A stretch of 64,000 nucleotides of DNA from JALHFZ01 sp963674625 (GCA_963674625.2 CAXXXO010000004.1:930001-994000); one strand, 5' to 3'; positions 25,865 through 34,356 are shown, counted from the first letter of the stretch. The notes: a model not told the origin generated them from the sequence alone. Program-made: numbers and translations.

Positions 25865-25912
25865 AAAGGGGGAGAGAAGCCGGACAGGTTTCTCTCCCCC
25901 TTTTTATTTTTT
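25865..25912 (+). terminator. Second intrinsic terminator in the trp leader
   Basis: AAAGGGGGAGAGAA (25865-25878) pairs perfectly with TTCTCTCCCCCTTT (25890-25903) and is followed by TTTTTATTTTTT. It starts 10 bases after the T-run of the attenuator terminator and ends just before the trpD ribosome site (AAGGAGGG, 25916-25923). I could not find an upstream strand that would compete with it, so how the operon escapes it is unclear. Confidence 0.8.
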
Positions 25913-25930
25913 CTCAAGGAGGGCTCACTT

Positions 25931-26962
25931 ATGTTCAGAACGCGACTCGCCCAGGCAATGGAAGGAAATTCCCTCTCCGCCTCTGAGATGGAGGAGGCTA
26001 TGGAGGCTCTTCTCGAGGAGCCGGTTCCTCCTCTTCAGGTGGCGGCCTTTCTCGCGGCCCTCCGGGCCAGGGGGGAGACTGCCGAGGAGATCACAGGAGC
26101 GGTCCGCCTGCTTCTCCGCAAGGCCCGTGCCGTTCCGTCCTCCTCATCTCTCCTGATGGACAACTGCGGAACGGGGGGAGACTGCACAGGGTCCTTCAAT
26201 ATCTCCACGGCGGCGGCCCTCGTCGCTGCGGGAGGGGGCATTCCCATGGCGAAGCACGGAAACCGGTCCGTTTCGAGCCGGTGCGGCAGCGCCGACGTGG
26301 CCGAGGCCCTGGGAGCCCCTCTGCCCTCCTCGCCGGAAAGGGCCGCCCGGTGTCTCGAGAAGACGGGGATCGTCCTGCTCTTCGCACCCCATTTTCACCC
26401 GATCCTGCGAAACGTGGCGGAGGTGCGGAAGGCCCTCGGTGTGCGGACCCTTTTCAATCTCCTGGGACCCCTCCTCAACCCCGCCCCGCTTACCCACCAG
26501 GTCATGGGGGTCTTCGATCCATCCCTGATCTTCCTCCTGGCGAAAGTCCTTCTCTTTCTCGGCCGCAGACGGGGAATGGTGATCTCCGGCCACGGCGGTT
26601 TCGACGAACTCTCCCTCGGCGGAGCAAACCGGGTGGCTTTTTTCTCGGAGAAGGGCGTGCGGGAGGAATTCGTGACCCCGGAAGACGCCGGCCTGCCTTT
26701 AACGGAGGGAGGAGTGGGCGGAGGAAATGCGCCCCGGAACGCCGCCATCATCGAGGAGATCCTGCAGGGAGAGAGAGGTGCCCACCGGGACGTGGTGGTC
26801 TTCAACGCGGCGGCGGTTTTCCTGGCATCGGGAGGGGCCGCAGGATGGAAGGAAGGGGCCGCCATGGCCCGTGAGAGCATCGACTCGGGCAGGGCGGCGG
26901 GGATTCTTGAGAAGCTGAGGGATTTTGCCCGCGCCGAATCCCTCGTTGAGCAGTCGGCATAG
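25931..26962 (+). CDS. trpD: Anthranilate phosphoribosyltransferase
   Basis: Joins anthranilate to phosphoribosyl pyrophosphate, the second step of the tryptophan branch. The 343-residue product shows the family order: DNCGTGGDCTGSFNISTAAALVAAGGG for PRPP binding, KHGNRSVSSRCGSADVAEALG, and VFDPSLIFLLAKVL. It is a stand-alone TrpD without a fused glutamine amidotransferase. The ATG at 25931 follows AAGGAGGG; the same frame is open back to 25811 through the leader hairpins, which I do not count as coding. It is the first structural gene of the operon; trpE and trpG, usually ahead of it, are missing. Confidence 0.95.
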   Translation: MFRTRLAQAMEGNSLSASEMEEAMEALLEEPVPPLQVAAFLAALRARGETAEEITGAVRLLLRKARAVPSSSSLLMDNCGTGGDCTGSFNISTAAALVAAGGGIPMAKHGNRSVSSRCGSADVAEALGAPLPSSPERAARCLEKTGIVLLFAPHFHPILRNVAEVRKALGVRTLFNLLGPLLNPAPLTHQVMGVFDPSLIFLLAKVLLFLGRRRGMVISGHGGFDELSLGGANRVAFFSEKGVREEFVTPEDAGLPLTEGGVGGGNAPRNAAIIEEILQGERGAHRDVVVFNAAAVFLASGGAAGWKEGAAMARESIDSGRAAGILEKLRDFARAESLVEQSA

Positions 26963-26985
26963 AGAAAGGCAAAGGAGGAGATCTC

Positions 26986-27747
26986 ATGATTCTTGACCGG
27001 ATGGTGGAGAACAAGTATCGGGAAGTTGAGGAGCTGGTCCGTCCCCGGACGGGCATGTCGGAAGCCGTAAGGAGAGAGGGGCTCTCCGTCATCGGAGAGA
27101 TCAAGCGGGCGTCTCCCAGCAAAGGGGTCATCAACGGCACGGTGGATCCCCTTGCCCAGCTTCGCCTGTACGAAGAGGGAGGGGCCGACGCCGTCTCCAT
27201 TCTCACCGACAAAGTCTTCTTCGGGGGAAGCGGGGAGGACTTTCGCCTCCTCCGGGGAAATACCTCTTTGCCCCTTCTGAGAAAGGACTTCATCGTGGCG
27301 GAGGTTCAGGTCTACGAAAGCCTTTTCCTCGGCGCCGACGCCCTGCTGCTCATCGCCGCAGTGCTCGGGAAAGCACGGCTAAAGACCCTTCTGAAACTCA
27401 CCCGCTCCCTCGGGCTCGAGGCCATCGTTGAGGTCCACACGGAGGATGAGCTGCTAAGCGTTCTCGACCTGAAACCCACGCTCCTCGGGATCAACAACCG
27501 GAATCTCGACGACTTCTCCGTGGACCTCCGCACCACGGAGCGCCTTCTGAATCGTTTGATCTCTATCGCAGGAGCGGACCGTCCTCTGGTTATCTCGGAG
27601 AGCGGGGTATCCAGCGAAGGAGATGCTGCATGGCTTGCCGGTCTCGGTGTGGACGCCGTTCTTGTGGGAGAAGCCCTCATGCGGTCGGAAAATCCGGCCG
27701 CCTCTCTCCGGGCCTTCAAGAAGGCCGGCAGGACGGAAGCGGCATGA
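26986..27747 (+). CDS. trpC: Indole-3-glycerol-phosphate synthase
   Basis: Closes the indole ring of the pathway, 253 residues in a TIM barrel. The active site is clear: GEIKRASPSKG near residue 38, the catalytic lysine in LLRKDFIV, VEVHTEDEL, GINNRNLDDF and ISESGV, then DAVLVGEALM at the C-terminal phosphate-binding loop. Starts at an ATG after AGGAGGAG, 23 bp after trpD. It overlaps trpF by four bases. Confidence 0.96.
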   Translation: MILDRMVENKYREVEELVRPRTGMSEAVRREGLSVIGEIKRASPSKGVINGTVDPLAQLRLYEEGGADAVSILTDKVFFGGSGEDFRLLRGNTSLPLLRKDFIVAEVQVYESLFLGADALLLIAAVLGKARLKTLLKLTRSLGLEAIVEVHTEDELLSVLDLKPTLLGINNRNLDDFSVDLRTTERLLNRLISIAGADRPLVISESGVSSEGDAAWLAGLGVDAVLVGEALMRSENPAASLRAFKKAGRTEAA

Positions 27748-28382
27748 CCTTCGTCAAGGTCTGCGGAATCACTCGGGAGGAGGATATGGCCGACGCCGTG
27801 GAGTTCGGCGTCTCGGCCCTCGGCTTTATTCTCGCCCCCGGAAGCCCCAGAACCCTCTCTCTGGAAAAAGCCGCCTTCCTCGGCAAACTCGTTCCTCCTC
27901 CGGTCTGCCGGGTGGCTGTGATGAAGAACCCCTCCATGGATGAGATCGCACGGGTTGGGCGGAGCGGGGCCTTCGACTGCATCCAGTTCCACGGTTCGGA
28001 AGAACCCGCCCTTCTGATGAAAGGGTGCTCCCTCCGCACCATCAAGGCCTTCTCCGTTGAAGGAGAGGACGATCTGGAACGGGCCTCGGCATACGAAGGC
28101 GGGGACATGCTCCTGCTGGACAGCAAAAAGATAAATCTCGAAAAGGGGAGCACCTTCAACCATTCCCTGCTGAAAACAAAAGCCTTTCGCCGCCCCTTTT
28201 TTCTCGCCGGTGGTCTCGGCCCCTCCAATCTCGGGGAAGCCCTCGCGACTGCCCGCCCCTTCGGAGTGGACCTGAACAGCGGGGTGGAATCCGCCCCCGG
28301 CATCAAGGACAGAACACGACTCGCCGCCGCTCTCGAAGCGGTGCGGGAATTCGATCAGTTTGAAAGGAGACGCCATTCATGA
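27744..28382 (+). CDS. trpF: Phosphoribosylanthranilate isomerase
   Basis: Converts phosphoribosylanthranilate to the ribulose form (Amadori rearrangement), 212 residues. KVCGITREED at the N-terminus contains the catalytic Cys, then FIQFHGSE-like QFHGSEEPA and the C-terminal LAGGLGPSNLGEAL and GVDLNSGVE with the catalytic Asp. The ATG at 27744 overlaps the trpC stop by four bases and its own stop overlaps trpB by four. A longer frame upstream lies inside trpC and is not used. Confidence 0.95.
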   Translation: MTFVKVCGITREEDMADAVEFGVSALGFILAPGSPRTLSLEKAAFLGKLVPPPVCRVAVMKNPSMDEIARVGRSGAFDCIQFHGSEEPALLMKGCSLRTIKAFSVEGEDDLERASAYEGGDMLLLDSKKINLEKGSTFNHSLLKTKAFRRPFFLAGGLGPSNLGEALATARPFGVDLNSGVESAPGIKDRTRLAAALEAVREFDQFERRRHS

Positions 28383-29560
28383 AGACATCCATGTATTTCG
28401 GTCCCTTCGGAGGGCAGTATGTTCCGGAGACGCTCATCCCGGCCCTGGACGAACTGGAGGAGGCCTTCCTTGCAAGCGCCACGGACTCCTCCTTCGGGCA
28501 GGAGCTTCTCACCCTTCTGAGGGACTATGACGGACGGCCCACCCCTCTCTATTTTGCTTCCCGGATGACCGGGGCCCTGGGAGGAGCGAAGATCTACCTG
28601 AAACGGGAGGACCTGAATCATACGGGGGCTCATAAGATCAACAACGCCCTCGGACAGGTGCTGCTGGCGAAGCGCATGGGCAAGAAGAGGATCATCGCCG
28701 AGACGGGGGCCGGCCAGCACGGCGTCGCCACCGCCACGGCGGCGGCCCTCTTCGGCCTTGAATGCATCGTCTACATGGGGGAAGAGGACATTCACCGCCA
28801 GGCGCCGAACGTGGACCGGATGAAACTCCTCGGCGCCCGGGTGATCTCCGTCACCTCCGGAACGGGAACTCTCAAGGACGCCATCAACGAGGCCATCCGG
28901 GACTGGGTCACAAACGTGGAGAATTCCTTCTACGTCATCGGCTCGGTCATGGGGCCCCACCCCTACCCCCTCATGGTGCGGGAGTTCCAGAAGGTGATCG
29001 GCATCGAGGCGCGGCGGCAGATCCTCGAAAAGGAAGGGCGCCTGCCCGACCAGGTGATCGCCTGCGTGGGAGGAGGGAGCAACGCCATGGGGATCTTCCA
29101 CGCCTTCGTCAACGACCCCTCGGCCCTCATCGGCGTCGAGGCGGGGGGAATGGGAGTGGAGACGGGGAAACACGCCGCCACCATCGCCGGCGGCCGGCCT
29201 GGGGTGCTCCACGGCTCCTACTCCTACGTGCTCTATGACGAGGACGGACAGATCCAGCCCCCCTATTCCATCTCCGCCGGGCTCGACTACCCCGGGGTCG
29301 GCCCGGAGCACAGCCACCTCGCCGACACGGGCCGTGCTTCCTACGTTTCCGTCACCGACGACGAAGCCGTTGAGGCCTTTCGGCGCACCTGCCGGCTGGA
29401 GGGGATCATCCCGGCCCTGGAGAGCGCCCACGCCCTCGCCCACGTCTACCGCACCGCGCCGTCCCTTCCCAAGGACACTCTCATGCTTGTGAACCTCTCC
29501 GGCCGGGGGGACAAGGATATGGACACCATTCTCTCTCTTTCCAAGGAGGAACGATCATGA
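28379..29560 (+). CDS. trpB: Tryptophan synthase beta subunit
   Basis: Condenses indole with serine using PLP, 393 residues. The PLP lysine lies in HTGAHKINNALGQ, then ETGAGQHGVATATAAALFG, the phosphate-binding CVGGGSNAMGIFHAF, and the C-terminal VNLSGRGDKDM. It starts and ends with four-base overlaps with trpF and trpA, so the three are translationally coupled and the alpha-beta complex is made in step. This is the canonical TrpB1 form, judged by length and motifs. Confidence 0.97.
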   Translation: MKTSMYFGPFGGQYVPETLIPALDELEEAFLASATDSSFGQELLTLLRDYDGRPTPLYFASRMTGALGGAKIYLKREDLNHTGAHKINNALGQVLLAKRMGKKRIIAETGAGQHGVATATAAALFGLECIVYMGEEDIHRQAPNVDRMKLLGARVISVTSGTGTLKDAINEAIRDWVTNVENSFYVIGSVMGPHPYPLMVREFQKVIGIEARRQILEKEGRLPDQVIACVGGGSNAMGIFHAFVNDPSALIGVEAGGMGVETGKHAATIAGGRPGVLHGSYSYVLYDEDGQIQPPYSISAGLDYPGVGPEHSHLADTGRASYVSVTDDEAVEAFRRTCRLEGIIPALESAHALAHVYRTAPSLPKDTLMLVNLSGRGDKDMDTILSLSKEERS

Positions 29561-30348
29561 CATCCATCGCCCAGGCTTTCGCGGGAAAAAAAGCGCTCAT
29601 TACCTACCTCGCGGCGGGGGACCCCGACCTCGAGACCACCGCCTTTCTGCTGAAGCACCTCGACCGGGAGGGAGTGGATCTGCTTGAGGTGGGCATCCCC
29701 TTCTCCGACCCCCTCGCCGACGGACCGGTGATCCAGCAGGCCGGGCAGCGGGCCCTCCGGGGAGGAGCCACCCTGAAAAAAATACTCGCCATGCTGAAGA
29801 CCCTCTCCCCTGAGATTGCCGCCCCCCGGGTGCTCATGGGGTATATGAACTCCCTTCTGGCATACGGCCTCGAGGCCTTCGCCGACGATTCGGCCGCCGC
29901 GGGCATCTCAGGGGTCATCGTCCCCGACCTTCCCTTCCATCAGTCAGAAGAACTGGCGTCCCTGCTGAAAGCCCGGAACATGGACTTCATCCTCATGGTG
30001 ACCCCCAACACCACGGACGAACGGCTGAAGGCCATCGCCGAAAAAGCCTCGGGTTTTCTCTACTGCGTCTCCCACCTGGGGATCACGGGGGATTCGGCAA
30101 ACGCCGGCGTTCCCCTGAATGAGTATACAGACCGTGTCCGCTCCGCCACCTCCCTTCCTCTCGCCCTGGGCTTCGGGGTGAACACCCCGGAAAAAGCCCG
30201 CCTGGCAGCGGAGGCCGCCGACGGCGTCGTCGTGGGAAGCGCTCTGATCTCCCTGCTCGAGCCCTGCGGCACGGACCGGGACTGCCTCGAAAAAAAGGCG
30301 GCTCCTTTTATTCGTTCCCTTCGGGAGGGAATGGACGGGAAGATATAA
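29557..30348 (+). CDS. trpA: Tryptophan synthase alpha subunit
   Basis: Splits indole-3-glycerol phosphate to indole and passes it through a tunnel to TrpB; 263 residues. The catalytic Glu and Asp are in LLEVGIPFSDPLADGPVIQ, followed by GVIVPDLPFHQSEEL, LMVTPNTTDERL and LGFGVNTPEKA with the phosphate-binding loop GVVVGSALI. It overlaps trpB by four bases and is the last gene before a terminator, completing trpDCFBA. Confidence 0.96.
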   Translation: MTSIAQAFAGKKALITYLAAGDPDLETTAFLLKHLDREGVDLLEVGIPFSDPLADGPVIQQAGQRALRGGATLKKILAMLKTLSPEIAAPRVLMGYMNSLLAYGLEAFADDSAAAGISGVIVPDLPFHQSEELASLLKARNMDFILMVTPNTTDERLKAIAEKASGFLYCVSHLGITGDSANAGVPLNEYTDRVRSATSLPLALGFGVNTPEKARLAAEAADGVVVGSALISLLEPCGTDRDCLEKKAAPFIRSLREGMDGKI

Positions 30349-30354
30349 GGGATG

Positions 30355-30402
30355 AAAACCGGAGCCGGGTGAAAGGGAAAAATACGCCTGGCCCCGGTTT
30401 TT
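30355..30402 (+). terminator. Intrinsic terminator of the trp operon
   Basis: AAAACCGGAGCCGGG (30355-30369) pairs with CCTGGCCCCGGTTTT, ending at about 30401, with one mismatch and one G-U pair, and the T-run lies inside the 3' arm. TATAAT at 30406-30411 directly follows and could serve the next gene, though I see no good -35. Confidence 0.75.
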
Positions 30403-30452
30403 GGATATAATGGACGGGTTTTCTATCCCAGGCAAAGGCGGACGCCCACCCA

Positions 30453-31235
30453 ATGGACTTTCTCTCGGCCTTTACGGGCCTCCAACTGCCCCTGTGGGGC
30501 TGGATCATCGTCCTGACAGCGGGGAGCGGCATCGGCATCTCCAAGACGGCTATTCCCGGGAGCGGCATTCTCGTCGTCGTCCTCATGGCCATGGCCCTGC
30601 CCTCCCGCATGTCCGTCGGGGTGATGCTCCCCCTTCTTCTCTTCGGAGATCTCTTCGCCCTTGGAAAATACTGGAAATACACCGATTGGAGACAGTTTTT
30701 TCTTCTCCTCCCCTTCGCCCTCGCGGGGCTCGGAGCGGGGTATATCGTCCTTCGCCATGCGACCAATGAGGAACTCAAGCCCCTCATCGGGTCGATCGTT
30801 CTCTTCATGCTCTTCCTTCACCAAGTCTCCCGGTTCGTGAAGAAAAAACGGGAGGACGAGAGAGCAGACCCCTCCCGAAGAACCCATCCGCTGGTGACCG
30901 GGGTCTTCGGCTTCTTCGCGGGAATGGGAACGGGCATGGCGAACTCCTCCGGTCCCGTGCTCAGCCTCTACTTTCTCATAGCCCGTCTTCCCAAGCTTCA
31001 GTTTCTGGCCACATCCGCCTGGTTCTTCTTTCTCATGAACCTGCTGAAGCTTCCTCTTTTTTTCAGCCTGGGGCTCATAAATGCCCAAAGCCTCACAGTG
31101 GACCTGCTCGCCCTGCCCTCTGTGGCGGCAGGGGCGTTCATCGGCTACTGGATCGCGAATCGCATTCCCCAGGAACGGTTCAACCAGGCCGTCCTCGCCC
31201 TGGCCTTCGCCGCCGCGGTCCGGCTGATTCTGTAA
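30453..31235 (+). CDS. TauE/SafE-family (DUF81) membrane permease
   Basis: A 260-residue integral membrane protein with about eight helices. Members of this family export or import sulfite, sulfonates and related anions. Visible features are SGIGISKTAIPGSGILVVVLMAMAL, with the Gly-rich family motif, GLGAGYIVLRH, and GMGTGMANSSGPVLSLYFLIARL in the second repeat. The ribosome site is weak. The gene stands between the trp terminator and the small protein at 31327. Substrate cannot be predicted from the sequence. Confidence 0.85.
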   Translation: MDFLSAFTGLQLPLWGWIIVLTAGSGIGISKTAIPGSGILVVVLMAMALPSRMSVGVMLPLLLFGDLFALGKYWKYTDWRQFFLLLPFALAGLGAGYIVLRHATNEELKPLIGSIVLFMLFLHQVSRFVKKKREDERADPSRRTHPLVTGVFGFFAGMGTGMANSSGPVLSLYFLIARLPKLQFLATSAWFFFLMNLLKLPLFFSLGLINAQSLTVDLLALPSVAAGAFIGYWIANRIPQERFNQAVLALAFAAAVRLIL

Positions 31236-31326
31236 GTCGAAAAAACCGTGTATAATAGAGAACGCATTTCTTCCTGAGATTGTTTCGGAAGAAGTGCCCA
31301 TTTGAAAAGAGGAAGGAGGAAATACG

Positions 31327-31554
31327 ATGGATTGGGAACGCGTACCGGCGGATACCATGGTGGTCGAAAGCAATAACATCCTGCTGAAGGATGTGGTTCA
31401 GGCGGCCGCCGACGGTGTCGATACCCCTGAAGCCCTTCGGGAGAAGTTCGGCCTCGAGGAAGGCGCCGCGGGAACGGAGAGCTTTCAGCCCATTCTCGAC
31501 GTCTTTCTTCCGGCGATAGAACGCCTCCGGAGCGGAAGCTGCGGCGGCGGGTGA
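31327..31554 (+). CDS. Small conserved-type protein, Bfd-like without cysteines
   Basis: A 75-residue protein that I do not recognise as a named family. It begins at an ATG after AGGAAGGAGG, with TATAAT at 31251-31256 upstream, so it is probably real. The middle, NNILLKDVVQAAADGVDTPEALREKFGLEEGAAG, follows the helix pattern of Bfd-type [2Fe-2S] domains (helix, GxxTPEELRxKxGxGxG, helix), but the four cluster cysteines of that family are absent; the only Cys is in a SCGGG tail. It may keep the fold for protein contact without a cluster. A perfect bidirectional terminator follows. Confidence 0.6.
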   Translation: MDWERVPADTMVVESNNILLKDVVQAAADGVDTPEALREKFGLEEGAAGTESFQPILDVFLPAIERLRSGSCGGG

Positions 31555-31596
31555 GCCGGTTGCTCAGGCAGCTGTTAGCTGCCCTCTGATGAAGAA

Positions 31597-31636
31597 AAAA
31601 GCCCGGAATTCCTTTCAAAAGGAATTCCGGGCTTTT
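31597..31636. terminator. Bidirectional intrinsic terminator, 18-bp perfect arms
   Basis: The arms at 31597-31614 and 31619-31636 are perfectly complementary around TCAA, with a GCCCGGAATTCC core and A/T tails on both sides. It separates the small protein from the convergent copper ATPase, whose stop codon lies two bases away. Confidence 0.9.
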
Positions 31637-31637
31637 G

Positions 31638-33797
31638 CTATTTTATCCGCATGGAGTTCAGAATCACCGAGATTGAGCTGAAGGCCATGGCCCCCTCGGC
31701 GATCAGGGGATGGAGCAGGGCCGCCATGGCGAGGGGAATGGCGATGACGTTGTAGGCGAAGGCCCAGAAGAGATTCTGCCGGATGACCGCGAAGGTCTTC
31801 CTTGAAATCGAGAGGGCGTCGGCGAGGCGGGAGATCCCTCCCCGGACGATGATGATGTCGGCGCTGTCGATGGCGAGGTCCGTTCCCGAGCCGACGGCGA
31901 CCCCCACGTCCGCCCCCTTGAGAGCTGCGGCATCGTTCATTCCGTCCCCGGTCATGAGAACCTTTCCTCCCCGGGCCTGAAGTTTTCGGACAAGATCGAG
32001 CTTTCCCTCGGGGCGGACCCCCGCATAGATCTCATGGATCCCCACTCTTTCAGCCACGGCCCGGGCGGTCTTCTCGCTGTCCCCGGTAGCCATGACCACC
32101 GTGACGCCCATATCCGCAAGGCGCTGCACCCCGTCGACTGCATCGTCCCGAAGAGGATCCTCCACGGCGATGAAACCTGCCAGGTCCTCTCCCCGGTAGA
32201 CTTCCACCACCGTCCTCCCCAGAGAGAGGTGGGCGTCGTATTTTCCCGTATTCCTCGGACGGCCCACAAACCACTCTTCTCCCTCCACGGTTCCCCGCAC
32301 CCCTTCGCCGGAGATCTCCTCGAGACCGGTCACCGGACCGAGGGGCTCGGCCGCCGCCGATATGGCCCTGGCGAGGGGGTGGTTCGAGTTGGCCTCGATG
32401 GCCGCCGCAGCGGCAAGGTCCCGGGGGGACAGGTCCGTCTCGACAACTGCGGGCTTTCCCTCAGTGATGGTGCCAGTCTTGTCGAGGACGACCACGGTCA
32501 CGTCCCTGGCCGTCTGGATGGCCTCGGCGTTCCGGATGATCATCCCCTTTTTCGACGCCGCCCCGGTGCTGGTGATGAGCGCCATGGGCGTGGCAAGTCC
32601 GAGGGCGCAGGGGCAGGCGATGACGATGGTGGTGACGAAGGCGAAGATGGCCAGGGAAAGGGGATCCCGGATGGAGGTCACCCAGGGAAGGATCTCTCCG
32701 GCCCAGTCGAGAAAGGGGGACAGCCGATCCGCCGAGAAGTACCAGAAAAGACCGGAAGTCACGGCAAAGGCCGCCACGGCCGGAACGAAGTAGTTCGTCA
32801 CCCTGTCGGCGAAGGCCTGGATCGGCACTTTTGCCCCCTGGGCCTCCTGAATGAGGGAGACCATCTGGGAGAGAAAGCTGTCTTCCCCGACTTTCGTTGT
32901 GCGCATCCGCATGGCGCCCGTGAGATTGAGGGATCCCCCGGTGACGCCGTCCCCCTTCTTTTTCTCCACGGGGAGGGATTCCCCCGTGATCATGGATTCA
33001 TCCACGGAGGTGGCTCCTTCGGCGATCTCTCCGTCGGCGGGAATGCGCTCTCCGGGCCGCACGAGAAGGGTCATCCCTTCCTTCACCGCCTCGATGGGGA
33101 TGACGAGCTCCCGGCCGTCCTCCTGGAGGACCCGGGCCTCCCGGGCCTGAAGGGAGACGAGGGAGCGGATCTCCTTGGATGCCTTGTCCCGGAGATGGGA
33201 TTCTATATACCGCCCCGTGATGTGGAGGGCCATGATCATGGCGCCCACCGCTCCGAAGGAGGCGAGAGGGTAGCCGAAAAGAGGAGGGATTGCCGTGATC
33301 CATGCCGCCAGAGACCCGGCCACGACGAGGACGTCCATGTTGGAGTGGGAGTGGGTGAGGGCGATCCAGGCCCCCTTGAGAGATCCTCTTCCCGCCCACA
33401 GGATCACCACTGCCCCGCCGATGATTTCAAGAGGGGTGTACCAGGGGATATGGCGGCCCGCCATGTGGAAAATCATCAGAACCATTAGGGGGCCGGTGAT
33501 GGCCCAGCTCACGAAGAGGTTCTGCTTCATTTTTCTGTAGCGGGTCTTTTCGAGATCCTCTGGCCGCTCATCGGAGACGTCGTAACCAACCTTTCGGACG
33601 GCCTCTTCGAGCACCTCCTTTGGAATCTCACGTTCCGAGACCACGAAGGCGGTCTCCGTAGCGAGATTGACCGCCGCGAAGAGCACTCCGTCCACCTTGG
33701 AAAGGGACCGTTCAACCGTCCGGGAACAGGTGGCGCAGGTCATCCCCGTGATGGTGAGGCTCGTCTTGAACTGCTGCCCTTCATCCTTCTTTTCCAT
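31638..33797 (-). CDS. copA: Copper-exporting P1B-type ATPase
   Basis: Pumps Cu(I) out of the cytoplasm using ATP. The 719-residue protein has one N-terminal HMA domain (GMTCATC, Cys21 and Cys24), about eight helices, TGES at 271-274, the ion-binding CPC at 395-397, phosphorylated Asp439 in DKTGT, the HP motif at 473-474, and a late GDGMND. CPC plus the late helix-7/8 residues mark the Cu+/Ag+ subgroup. It lies downstream of a CopZ chaperone gene on the same strand, 71 bp away, with a hairpin between. The two form a usual copper-resistance pair. Confidence 0.95.
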   Translation of the reverse strand: MEKKDEGQQFKTSLTITGMTCATCSRTVERSLSKVDGVLFAAVNLATETAFVVSEREIPKEVLEEAVRKVGYDVSDERPEDLEKTRYRKMKQNLFVSWAITGPLMVLMIFHMAGRHIPWYTPLEIIGGAVVILWAGRGSLKGAWIALTHSHSNMDVLVVAGSLAAWITAIPPLFGYPLASFGAVGAMIMALHITGRYIESHLRDKASKEIRSLVSLQAREARVLQEDGRELVIPIEAVKEGMTLLVRPGERIPADGEIAEGATSVDESMITGESLPVEKKKGDGVTGGSLNLTGAMRMRTTKVGEDSFLSQMVSLIQEAQGAKVPIQAFADRVTNYFVPAVAAFAVTSGLFWYFSADRLSPFLDWAGEILPWVTSIRDPLSLAIFAFVTTIVIACPCALGLATPMALITSTGAASKKGMIIRNAEAIQTARDVTVVVLDKTGTITEGKPAVVETDLSPRDLAAAAAIEANSNHPLARAISAAAEPLGPVTGLEEISGEGVRGTVEGEEWFVGRPRNTGKYDAHLSLGRTVVEVYRGEDLAGFIAVEDPLRDDAVDGVQRLADMGVTVVMATGDSEKTARAVAERVGIHEIYAGVRPEGKLDLVRKLQARGGKVLMTGDGMNDAAALKGADVGVAVGSGTDLAIDSADIIIVRGGISRLADALSISRKTFAVIRQNLFWAFAYNVIAIPLAMAALLHPLIAEGAMAFSSISVILNSMRIK

Positions 33798-33816
33798 GGT
33801 CTTGTCCTCCCATAAA

Positions 33817-33854
33817 GATCAGGCTCCTCCCCGTTTTCGGAAAGGAGCCCGATC
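33817..33854 (-). other. Intercistronic stem-loop between copZ and copA
   Basis: GATC and GGCTCCT (33817-33828) pair with AGGAGCC and GATC (33843-33854), with one mismatch. No strong T-run follows on the minus strand. It may set the ratio of chaperone to pump mRNA. Confidence 0.45.
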
Positions 33855-33868
33855 CCCTTCTCCTTTTG

Positions 33869-34069
33869 CTATTTCTGCAGGGTCGCGTCGTATCCCGCTT
33901 CCTCGATGGCTTTCCGCGGGGCTTCGGCGTCCAGGGCCTCTACGGCGACGGTCTTTTTTCCGAGATCGACGGTATACTCCTTAAGACCGGCGGATTCCAG
34001 GGCCTTTGAAATGCGCATTTTGCAGTGGTCGCAGCTCATATCCGGCACGGAAAAAATATATCGGCTCAT
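33869..34069 (-). CDS. copZ: Copper chaperone (heavy-metal-associated domain)
   Basis: A 66-residue HMA-fold protein that carries Cu(I) to the pump. The metal site is MSCDHC at about residues 11-16 (MxCxxC). The rest shows the beta-alpha-beta-beta-alpha-beta pattern (VDLGKKTVAVEALDA, then AIEEAGYDATLQK). The start is the ATG ending at 34069, with AAGGAGGG upstream; a longer open frame to 34135 lacks a site. It precedes copA on the minus strand and is divergent from the gene at 34357. Confidence 0.9.
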   Translation of the reverse strand: MSRYIFSVPDMSCDHCKMRISKALESAGLKEYTVDLGKKTVAVEALDAEAPRKAIEEAGYDATLQK

Positions 34070-34266
34070 GGCAAAATCCCTCCTTCTGTTTACTTTCTGA
34101 TCCCATTTTATTTCTTTCAAGAATAGTATATCCAATAAAGGGGAATATTTCCAGAGAAGGAAGGGGAATTCCTACCGGATAAGTATTCTATGAAAAAACC
34201 CTCGGGAAAAAGCTGAGAAGGGGCAGCAGACTCTTCTCAGGGTATATAATAAAAAAACACCTCCCG

Positions 34267-34295
34267 TTGATAGGGATAATCATTTCCATTAACAT
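34267..34295 (+). promoter_or_regulatory. Promoter with Fur-like box
   Basis: TTGATA (34267-34272), a 17-bp spacer and TAACAT (34290-34295) form a promoter for the gene at 34357. The 19-mer at 34269-34287 matches the classical Fur box at 15 of 19 positions, with GATA, GATAATCATT and the final C all conserved. It covers the -35 and the spacer, so iron-loaded Fur would block transcription. Confidence 0.55.
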
Positions 34296-34356
34296 AAAAG
34301 GCATACAGTCAGTTTTTTTATTCATCCGGAAAAAAATTTAGAAGGAGGTTTTCATC

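Noticed and set aside
25811..25930. In-frame upstream extension of trpD starting at GTG 25811
   Set aside because: It would run through both leader terminators and has no ribosome site; trpD families begin near the ATG at 25931, which has AAGGAGGG.
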